Below are positions 1 through 5,310 of a DNA stretch of 6,714 nt, piece after piece. Source of the DNA: Candidatus Zhuqueibacterota bacterium (GTDB taxonomy: Bacteria > Zhuqueibacterota > Zhuqueibacteria > Oceanimicrobiales > Oceanimicrobiaceae); assembly GCA_011775825.1 (NCBI GenBank), contig JAABYK010000555.1, positions 304-7,017 on the forward strand, in the 5' to 3' direction. The position numbers were made by a program, and so were the translations under genes. Below the pieces are notes generated by a model. That model was not told where the DNA came from. It saw only the letters and a program-made list of their open reading frames with translations, and made no database searches. Positions within the stretch are counted from its first letter, which is position 1; every line of letters begins with the position of its first letter.

Positions 1-1
1 G

Positions 2-625
2 TCTGGAGATCAAGAATACATCGACAGATTTACGCAAATCGCTAACAAAAAACTGGGGGGACTTTACACGGTTTCAGTTGCCGAAAATGGAGTGGTTACA
101 ATTGCGGCAACCGGGGAAGGGCCCCTATCTCGTTCGCAACAAGCATTTCTGGATGTGCTTAACGGAGCGGTGAGTTTTGATGTGGGGGCGGTTAGGATTG
201 GTTTGGTAAGTGGAAGCAGCAGTGTCTACGTTGGAAGATGGAACAGTGGTTCTGTGAACGGTCAACAGGTCGGAGGACTGATTGATGTAAGTGACATTTC
301 GGCTTTTCCAACCAACGGCGCTCTTGTCTCACAGGCAGGTCTGATCGGTCACGAGGTAGCTGAGCAAACAAGGAAACAACTGGGCAATCTTCCAGATGTC
401 ATGAACGAATATGACGTTGTTGCAATGCAGAAACGAGAACTGGCCCACCAGGCTGGCTTGGATGCCCAAAGTGCTATCGACGGGGCTGTCCGCGTCGGCC
501 TTCCCGGGGTGGTCCCTGGTTTGATAGTTACGCGCTTCCGAACGAGTTCAGGGATAACTGGCATAGTGCTTCAGCACACCATTAATGGCAACGTACTATC
601 TGTCCGAGAGAAGCTATACCGGTAA
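2..625 (+). CDS. 3' end of a large protein: putative Rhs-type C-terminal effector domain with HExxE motif
   Basis: The frame is open from the window edge to TAA at 623-625, so 207 residues of a longer protein are visible; GTG at 92 is an internal valine, because homology to the second copy (1689-1990) begins upstream of it, near base 9. The visible part has a short N-terminal segment (Q-E-Y-I-D-R-F-T-Q-I-A-N), a G-rich stretch and then GLIGHEVAEQ at residues 113-122 (His117, Glu118, Glu121), followed by RELAHQAGLDAQ with His149. HExxE plus a later AH...G pattern resembles zincin-like metallopeptidase domains at the C-termini of Rhs and other polymorphic toxins (family knowledge, not searched). 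From memory, related sequences often have a Glu where this one has Gln156, so metal binding may be imperfect. The Rhs assignment rests on the nearby Rhs fragment and on the cassette-like duplication; no Rhs core is visible here. A lipoprotein gene follows after 28 nt, suggesting co-transcription. Confident as a coding 3' end, much less so as a toxin. Confidence 0.7.
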   Translation, partial: SGDQEYIDRFTQIANKKLGGLYTVSVAENGVVTIAATGEGPLSRSQQAFLDVLNGAVSFDVGAVRIGLVSGSSSVYVGRWNSGSVNGQQVGGLIDVSDISAFPTNGALVSQAGLIGHEVAEQTRKQLGNLPDVMNEYDVVAMQKRELAHQAGLDAQSAIDGAVRVGLPGVVPGLIVTRFRTSSGITGIVLQHTINGNVLSVREKLYR

Positions 626-638
626 CCAAAACCCATAC

Positions 639-645
639 AAGGAGG
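639..645 (+). promoter_or_regulatory. Shine-Dalgarno sequence for the first lipoprotein gene
   Basis: AAGGAGG lies eight bases before ATG 654. It fixes the lipoprotein start at 654 rather than at in-frame codon 585, which lies inside the preceding gene. Starting at 654 also puts a hydrophobic signal peptide at the very N-terminus. Confidence 0.85.
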
Positions 646-653
646 TCTCGATC

Positions 654-1415
654 ATGCGTTTGCTCGCTGCTTTGGTCATAATTATTCTTCAAATGACCGC
701 TAGCTGTGAAAGTAATGAGACTGCGGAAGTTGAGTTGCGCCGCATCCCGAACCGTTTCAAACTTGATGAAATGGACTTGACGACCATAGCTATTGACACT
801 TTGGAGTTAGCGACTGTCGATTCTGCGCTAAACGCTTATTTCACTTTAATCCAGAGAGTTACAGCAGGTGAGTTAGACTGGTCCAACTCAGAGACAAAGG
901 ACGCGACGATGCAGGCTGTATCTGTATTACATGAAATAAGCATGATTCCTGGTCAGTGGAGCTTGGGGCCCTATGGTATCACCTACTCAAACGACAGCCT
1001 TAAAGAAGACTTGGTACTGTGGAAAGATTGGTGCGCTTCAAAAAAGATGCTTTTAGGATGGGACTGCAAAGAAAGAAGAGTTTATAACAGGTTTTTTCGC
1101 AATAATAGTGATGTAGTTGAGCTTGTTTTTAATTACTATCTTGAGTTCATTAGAACTGCCATTCAAGCGCGCCCATTTTTCCCTGCTTCTGTTGGTGAAC
1201 GCAATCGCTTTCATCAGGTTGTTTCCTCGCTCGAGATGATTACAGGAATCAAGGCTCAGAGTCGCCCAAGTAATCCGGACTCTCTATTGAACGTGAATTA
1301 CCGGATTTTATCACGAGACTATGATGCATGGAAAAATTGGTATCAGAAAAACCGTTTACAATTGAAATGGGATATTGCCACAATGAGTTTGGTGCCTTCG
1401 AACAATGGCAAGTAG
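654..1415 (+). CDS. Predicted lipoprotein, two-unit WK-W/L-WD repeat protein; candidate partner or immunity protein
   Basis: A 253-residue protein that I do not recognise as a named family. The start is set by AAGGAGG at 639-645. Residues 1-17 form a signal peptide (MRLLAALVIIILQMTAS) before Cys18; TAS-C is a weak but acceptable lipobox, so export and lipid anchoring are likely. The mature part is predicted helical and seems to hold two related units. Each begins with an aromatic-rich helix (LNAYFTLI; NYYLEFIRTAI), continues to an I-x-G or ITG turn, and ends with a tryptophan motif (LWKDWCASKKMLLGWD; AWKNWYQKNRLQLKWD). Similar W-xx-W...N segments occur at the ends of some HEAT-like proteins (from memory). 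It follows the effector-domain gene by 28 nt and a terminator lies ~57 nt downstream, so the two probably share a transcript. A diverged second copy is at 2018-2632, also behind an effector-domain copy. An immunity role is inferred from this pairing; a structural or unrelated lipoprotein is possible. Confidence 0.85.
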   Translation: MRLLAALVIIILQMTASCESNETAEVELRRIPNRFKLDEMDLTTIAIDTLELATVDSALNAYFTLIQRVTAGELDWSNSETKDATMQAVSVLHEISMIPGQWSLGPYGITYSNDSLKEDLVLWKDWCASKKMLLGWDCKERRVYNRFFRNNSDVVELVFNYYLEFIRTAIQARPFFPASVGERNRFHQVVSSLEMITGIKAQSRPSNPDSLLNVNYRILSRDYDAWKNWYQKNRLQLKWDIATMSLVPSNNGK

Positions 1416-1471
1416 ATGCACATCACGAATTCTGAATTCCCAGAGTCGTCAGTTTTAGGATCACGGCAAAA

Positions 1472-1510
1472 AAAGGTTGGATGGAATTGACATCCGGCCT
1501 TTCTTCTTCT
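1472..1510 (+). terminator. Rho-independent terminator after the effector/lipoprotein unit
   Basis: A 12-bp stem pairs AAAGGTTGGATG (1472-1483) with CATCCGGCCTTT (1491-1502), including two G-U pairs when read as RNA, around the 7-nt loop GAATTGA. A pyrimidine-rich CTTCTTCT tail follows, and an A-tract precedes the stem. It sits 57 nt after the lipoprotein stop. The remaining sequence up to 1688 holds no gene, and I see no recognisable site in it. Confidence 0.75.
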
Positions 1511-1688
1511 ATCCGCTCGGTCCGTCAGGTAATCACTTTTTGTTGTGCAAAATCCCTTCGGAAATTATATCACGCAAATACGGCCCGCTCGATTGCCGAA
1601 TGCTCTTTCCCATTGGGCGTTAACCATTTGTTCCTTCTAAAACCAGCATAGCGAGAAACTGCCTAAACCCCACAGTTTGTTTGTATAT

Positions 1689-1990
1689 AATCAAGAATGC
1701 ATCGACAAGTTCACGCAAATCGCTAACGACAAACTGGGGGACTTTTATACGGTTTCAGTTGCCAAAAATGGATTGGTTACAATTGCAGCAACCGGGGAAG
1801 GGCCCCTACCTCGTTCGCAACAGGCGTTTCTGGATGTGCTTGACGCAGCCGCGAGTTTTGAGGTGGAGGCAGTTAGGATTGGTTTGGTAAGTAGAAGTTC
1901 CATTTCCGTAAAGGCCCATACAAAGGTATCGTAGTTCAGCATACATTCAACTTCAATGCGCTTGCAACCAGAGAGAAGCTGTATCGATAA
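1689..1990 (+). pseudogene. Second copy of the effector domain, internally deleted and frameshifted
   Basis: From base ~1690 the DNA closely follows bases 9-217 of the first copy, encoding QECIDKFTQIAND, then TVSVAKNGLVTIAATGEGPL and on to GLVSRSS. It then jumps to the end of the first copy: FRKGPYKGIVVQHTF...REKLYR (1904-1987, TAA 1988-1990) matches that copy's FRTSSGITGIVLQHTI...REKLYR. The alignment offset changes from +1681 to +1368, so about 313 nt are missing. This is not a multiple of three, so the N-terminal part hits a TAG at 1932 and the C-terminal part is out of frame. The lost segment includes HEVAE and the later AH motif. No start signal or upstream Rhs sequence is visible before 1689; the only nearby start would be TTG at 1677, without a ribosome site. 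It was probably an orphan C-terminal module left by duplication and then disabled. Its paired lipoprotein gene follows after 27 nt. Confidence 0.85.
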
Positions 1991-2017
1991 GCACAAGGCA
2001 TACCATGAGGAATAGCT

Positions 2018-2632
2018 ATGCAGTTTAATTTCAAATTCGCATTAACTTTTCTTATAACAATGGCTTGCTGTCAATCCAGTAATGAGTCGAGCAAGATTGA
2101 ACTCCACCGCATGTCTAACCGTTTTCGATTTGAGAAAATGGAGTTAGACAAACTGGCAGTTGATACATTGGAAGTAGCTACTGTAGACTCAGCGCTAAAC
2201 GTCTATTTTAGCCAGATAGAAAAAGCCGCTTCTGAAGATCTCCACTTCTCTAAACATGAGACCCAACAGGGGACGATGGACAATGTGTCGATTTTGGAGG
2301 AAATAACGATGATCCGGGGCACATGGAATCTGGGCATGGATGGCTTAATCTATTCCAACAAGGACTTAAAGAAGGACATAGCTTTGTGGAAATCCTGGTG
2401 CGCGTCAAAGAAGATGCTGTTGGGATGGGACACGAACCAGAAAAAAGTTTACAACAAGTTCTTTCGCAACAATACAGATCTCGCTATGACTATGGTAGAT
2501 CGCTATTTTGAAATCCTGGCTACCGCCATTGATGAACAGCCATTTTACCCAGGCACTGGTGGCGAAGGGCGACGATTAGTTGATGTCCTCTCAGCAATGG
2601 AGAGAATTACAGGTCATCGCTCTCTATTTTAG
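2018..2632 (+). CDS. Predicted lipoprotein, second copy, C-terminally truncated
   Basis: A 204-residue paralogue of the lipoprotein at 654-1415; about half the aligned residues look identical, with perfectly kept stretches such as WCASKKMLLGWD and ATVDSALN. ATG 2018 follows TGAGGA (2006-2011) by six bases. The signal peptide MQFNFKFALTFLITMAC leads to Cys17/Cys18; the equivalent of the first copy's lipid-modified Cys is Cys18, though Cys17 fits the lipobox slightly better. The first repeat unit is complete, ending in LWKSWCASKKMLLGWD. The second starts (RYFEILATAI...SAMERITG) but ends four codons later at TAG 2630-2632, missing the last ~45 residues, including the second W-x-x-W motif. Homology to the first copy stops near 2616, where HEAT-repeat sequence begins in another frame. 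The lipoprotein may still fold as a one-and-a-half-unit protein, or it may be a decaying gene. It follows the dead effector copy, so any immunity role would be orphan. Confidence 0.75.
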   Translation: MQFNFKFALTFLITMACCQSSNESSKIELHRMSNRFRFEKMELDKLAVDTLEVATVDSALNVYFSQIEKAASEDLHFSKHETQQGTMDNVSILEEITMIRGTWNLGMDGLIYSNKDLKKDIALWKSWCASKKMLLGWDTNQKKVYNKFFRNNTDLAMTMVDRYFEILATAIDEQPFYPGTGGEGRRLVDVLSAMERITGHRSLF

Positions 2633-3149
2633 AAGTAATGACAAGGAAGTAAAGCTGCAATCGTTTGAGGTAGCCATCGCCCTTGGAGCCATGGAGGTCA
2701 AGAAGAGGTCGCAACATATGACTGAATATGAAATTGGTGAAATCGATACCTCGATATATGAACTTTTGGAAGATGCATTTACAAGTGCGTATCAAATCTT
2801 ACGGTGGCGAGCTGTTTACACTGCGGGTCACCTCGACCTGCACAGATTTGGTAACAATCTAATACAAATAGTTTCAGAGGACTCGGATGGTAACGTCCGG
2901 GCAGCGGCGGCAGAGGCTCTAGGAGAGATCGGTGCCAAGGAGGCTTTAAATCCTTTAATCGAGGTAATGCGAACCGATACCACGAAGGTGGTGTTTTCCC
3001 GTGCAATGAGAGCAATTGCGAAAATGGGAGATGCGGGTACGTTGATCGTTCTCAGAAAAAATATCAAAAATTTCCCAGAGCACCGTCGTCCTGATGTTAA
3101 ACGATTAATTGAAGTTCTCGAATCCAAAGCTAATTTAGACGAAATATGA
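2580..3149 (+). CDS. HEAT-repeat protein fragment, N-terminally truncated, possibly a pseudogene
   Basis: The frame encodes 189 residues if begun at TTG 2580 or ATG 2583. The first ~12 residues are out-of-frame reading of the lipoprotein gene; HEAT-like sequence starts only at IALYFRSNDKEVKLQSFEVAIALG (residues 13-36). Further helical pairs follow near 68-98, a textbook HEAT/PBS-lyase unit at 99-121 (DGNVRAAAAEALGEIGA), another at 122-150 (LNPLIEV...RAMRAIAKMG), and a last helix to 183. HEAT solenoids bind proteins; no enzyme motif is visible. There is no signal peptide and no convincing ribosome site: AAGGG at 2565-2569 is 10 nt from TTG 2580, and ATG 2691 has only a GGAG too close to it. 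The 53-nt overlap with the lipoprotein, and the coincidence of the HEAT start with the loss of lipoprotein homology, suggest a recombination that joined two genes out of frame. Either the fragment is translated by coupling, or it is dead. Confidence 0.6.
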   Translation: MMSSQQWRELQVIALYFRSNDKEVKLQSFEVAIALGAMEVKKRSQHMTEYEIGEIDTSIYELLEDAFTSAYQILRWRAVYTAGHLDLHRFGNNLIQIVSEDSDGNVRAAAAEALGEIGAKEALNPLIEVMRTDTTKVVFSRAMRAIAKMGDAGTLIVLRKNIKNFPEHRRPDVKRLIEVLESKANLDEI

Positions 3150-3390
3150 CAATAAGGTAACTTGCACTGTTTTTTTCTTTTTTGCAAGATTGTGCCTATG
3201 TGGAAGAGACAGACTCAGAAGTTCTAGCTAAGATAGGGAAGTAGTACGGCTGTTTTTCTACCTTCGTTCGCCGGTGATTTAAGCCCTCGTGCTCGTCCTG
3301 CCAGGTAAATCCCCCTGCGGAACTGCGGAACCAGTGAAAAAGGCATTGCATCTCACAAAATTGCCCGCAATTCCGCCGTTGATTTTTTAA
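3150..3390. other. Non-coding spacer between the HEAT fragment and the Rhs fragment
   Basis: No convincing gene is seen in the ~315 nt from 3150 to about 3465. The stretch contains a T-rich tract at 3170-3183 flanked by a weak 6-bp inverted repeat (CTTGCA 3161-3166, TGCAAG 3183-3188), and a tandem 8-mer TGCGGAAC at 3316-3331. Neither makes a good terminator or operator. A stop at 3388-3390 bounds the Rhs frame upstream. Confidence 0.5.
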
Positions 3391-4017
3391 ACCGCAAGTT
3401 TTACCTTACACTTAAAGTTCTTTGACAACGCGTCTGTACAGAGCAAACTTTCACAACCGCTCGGCAATATCATCATTATAAATCGCTGGGTGCAGGCACA
3501 TCAGTTGCTGAAAGATTGGGTCGAGACGCAGGCCACCCGCGATGAACGCAAGAGCGACACCTCGTGGGTGGAACCCTACGGCGCGATTGATGGCACCGAC
3601 GCCAAATCCGAAGCCGAGGCCATAGTTCTGTTTAAGCAGGACCACCCCAAGTGGAAAAGCTGGAACCTGACCACCCTCACCCAGAAGTGGCTGGATGGCA
3701 CGACGGCCAATTATGGCGTGATTCTCTGGGCCACCAATGAGGACACCGATGGGTACGATTTGCGCCTGCGTTCCTCGGAGGATTACGATACCAATCTCAA
3801 CGATTGGCCGTATCTGGAAATCATCTGGTGGGAGAACCTGCGCACGGTGTATTTCCTGAAGGATCACCTTGGCAGCATTCGTGCCACCGTTGATGAAGCT
3901 GGCACGATGGTAGACTACGATGATTACGACGCCTGGGGTTTGATTCTGGATGGCCGCAGCTTAACCACGCCGTGGAGTTCGGTGCAGGGCACGGCCAAGA
4001 ACAAGTTCAGCCTGTGA
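3391..4017 (+). pseudogene. Rhs/YD-repeat protein fragment: DNRLRE-like domain plus Rhs core, both ends missing
   Basis: The frame is open from 3391 to TGA 4015-4017. Homology to DNRLRE-type domains can be argued from about 3466 (IIINRWVQAHQLLKDWVETQAT), continuing through WNLTTLTQKWLDGTTANYGV to a final WPYLEIIWW near 3807-3836. The Rhs core signature follows directly: YFLKDHLGSIRATVDEAG, then DYDDYDAWGLILDGRS (3850-3960). Intact Rhs proteins of this type continue with NKF(S/T)GKERD...YF-ARYYD and a variable toxin end; here the frame reads NKFSL and stops. The first usable start codon, GTG 3490, lies inside the DNRLRE homology and has no ribosome site, so both ends are missing. Rhs proteins with such domains are large surface or secreted shells that carry C-terminal toxins; this remnant cannot work as one. 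It lies downstream of, not upstream of, the two effector-domain copies, so it is probably rearranged debris of the same kind of gene. Confident as an Rhs fragment; whether it is expressed is unknown. Confidence 0.8.
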
Positions 4018-4070
4018 GATAAAAGTAGGTAAGTTTCCAGACAGAGATAATTTCCCACGACCAGGCTGAA
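4006..4070. repeat. 9-bp perfect inverted repeat at the broken end of the Rhs fragment
   Basis: TTCAGCCTG (4006-4014) is matched by CAGGCTGAA (4062-4070), with 47 bases between. The left arm covers the last three codons of the Rhs fragment. There is no T-run, and the loop is too long for a normal terminator. It may be chance or a trace of a small inversion. Confidence 0.35.
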
Positions 4071-4094
4071 TGAATTGAATTGATAAATTCTCAG

Positions 4095-5204
4095 TTAGCG
4101 AACCACAGTAAGCAGGTTCGAAACTGGCTGAAGCGCATCGAGAATAGGGTGATGCCAATCCATGGTAGATTTATCGAATACGGCAAAATTGGCGCAGAAA
4201 TCCCAGTATGACCAGCTAAAGCCAAGGGACTCGGCGGTGAGAGCCACGAAGGCAGTCCAGCGGGCGCGAGAAGCCATATCGGCTTTGTAAATGGCGCCAA
4301 ACTCGCCGAGAAACAGTGGCCGATTGTTGGCCGTCGACCAATTAGCTGCATGCGTGAGATCGTCCACGATCGCCTGTTCTTCGGTAGCCGTGCCGTTCCA
4401 GCTTGTGCCCAGCCAGGGATCGCTCCCTGGCACCCACTCGGCGCCCTGGTGGGTGAACTGAAACGGGGAGTAGTAATGAAACGAGACAATGATGTTTCGG
4501 TCATCTTCGGGAAGCTGCAACGCTTGTAAGGCTTCGATGTCATACCAATGACCCGGTCCCACCATGATGGTGCGCCCCGGATTGGTTTTGCGGATGGTTT
4601 GGATAGCTTCATCGAGATACGCGTTCCAGATTTCAGGAGTGAGGGCGCCATTCGGTTCATTGAGCAGCTCGAAAATTAGTTCCCCCGGATAATTGCGAAA
4701 GTACCGTGCAACCTGTTCCCACATGCCCAGGAAGCGAGCTTTATGTGCCGCTGGCGATTGCATGATTTCTTCATAGTGGTGCATGTTGATGATAGCTAAG
4801 AGATTTCGCGAAAGAGCCTGTTGAACGGCCCACTCAACTCTTTCCAGGAACATCTCGTCGATGTTGTACGGCGCGGTTGCCGAAGCATGCGCAGACCAGC
4901 GAATCGGAATGCGCACCGAGTTAAATCCGCCTTCTTTGATTCTATCAAAGAACCAGTCTTCGAGGATGACACCCCAGGCGCCCTCGAACGGTGCTTCCAG
5001 TGCATTGCCCAGATTCACTCCACGTCCGAGTTTTCTGTTTTGCTCGAACGGATTGAGTTTCCCCGGTTCCGGAGGGTGATTTCCTGGGCCGGGTCCTGCG
5101 GGATTGAATTTTGAACATCCACCCAGTAAGAAAACAGAAGAGATGAGCAGCAAATTAATGACGCTAACGGGGCCCGAGATTAAAGGTTTGCGGTCACGCA
5201 ACAC
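4095..5204 (-). CDS. GH5-family endoglucanase (cellulase-type glycoside hydrolase), lipoprotein
   Basis: A 369-residue retaining glycoside hydrolase that should cut beta-1,4-glucans or related polysaccharides at the cell surface. The start is GTG 5204, preceded by AAAGGA (5209-5214) four bases away. A signal peptide runs to LLGG-Cys30, a strong lipobox, followed by a Pro/Gly-rich linker (residues 31-50) and the catalytic barrel from about residue 57 (LGRGVNLGNALEAP) to the end. Visible GH5 landmarks are VRIPIRW (98-103), INMHHYEE (139-146), the acid/base Glu183 in FELLNEPN, the HYY motif at 243-245, the nucleophile Glu301 in FLGEFGA, and SWSYWDF (330-336). All key residues are present and the length is normal, so it looks functional. 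The subfamily is uncertain; the NLGNALEAP entry segment recalls GH5_25-like enzymes from memory. It stands 106 nt downstream of comM and converges on the Rhs fragment. A 9-bp direct repeat upstream (5280-5298) might belong to its control region. Confidence 0.93.
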   Translation of the reverse strand: MLRDRKPLISGPVSVINLLLISSVFLLGGCSKFNPAGPGPGNHPPEPGKLNPFEQNRKLGRGVNLGNALEAPFEGAWGVILEDWFFDRIKEGGFNSVRIPIRWSAHASATAPYNIDEMFLERVEWAVQQALSRNLLAIINMHHYEEIMQSPAAHKARFLGMWEQVARYFRNYPGELIFELLNEPNGALTPEIWNAYLDEAIQTIRKTNPGRTIMVGPGHWYDIEALQALQLPEDDRNIIVSFHYYSPFQFTHQGAEWVPGSDPWLGTSWNGTATEEQAIVDDLTHAANWSTANNRPLFLGEFGAIYKADMASRARWTAFVALTAESLGFSWSYWDFCANFAVFDKSTMDWHHPILDALQPVSNLLTVVR

Positions 5205-5279
5205 TTGTTCCTTTTGCGACAGAGCAGGTCAAATTTTTGGACAAAATTGCAGAATTCGAACATCAATATGGGAAGCAGA

Positions 5280-5298
5280 ATTACATGTGATTACATAT
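5280..5298. repeat. Tandem 9-mer ATTACATRT one helical turn apart
   Basis: ATTACATGT (5280-5288) and ATTACATAT (5290-5298) start exactly 10 bp apart in the gap between the comM stop and the GH5 gene, 75-94 bp before the GH5 start. Spacing by one helical turn in an upstream region is compatible with a regulator site, but the sequence is AT-rich and could be chance. I see no clear -35/-10 promoter in this gap. Confidence 0.3.
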
Positions 5299-5310
5299 TA
5301 AAGGGCTGAG

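Noticed and set aside
585..653. Extended N-terminus of the first lipoprotein
   Set aside because: The frame is open back to 585, but this overlaps the end of the preceding gene; the strong AAGGAGG and the signal peptide both point to ATG 654.
1427..1440. GAATTC-T-GAATTC short repeat/palindrome
   Set aside because: Too short to mean anything and lies between the lipoprotein stop and its terminator without further structure.
1612..1625. Possible integron attC core (GTTAACC)
   Set aside because: No matching RYYYAAC partner or extended palindrome is visible upstream, so the heptamer is probably chance.
3161..3188. Terminator after the HEAT fragment
   Set aside because: The T-tract is in the loop rather than after the stem, and the stem is only 6 bp with a 16-nt loop.
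3316..3331. Tandem 8-mer TGCGGAAC
   Set aside because: Only two units, no further copies and no associated structure; it is not evidence of a repeat array or attachment site.
4091..4660. 189-residue open frame on the minus strand
   Set aside because: It lies wholly inside the GH5 gene in another frame and shows no family features; the GH5 catalytic motifs define the real frame.
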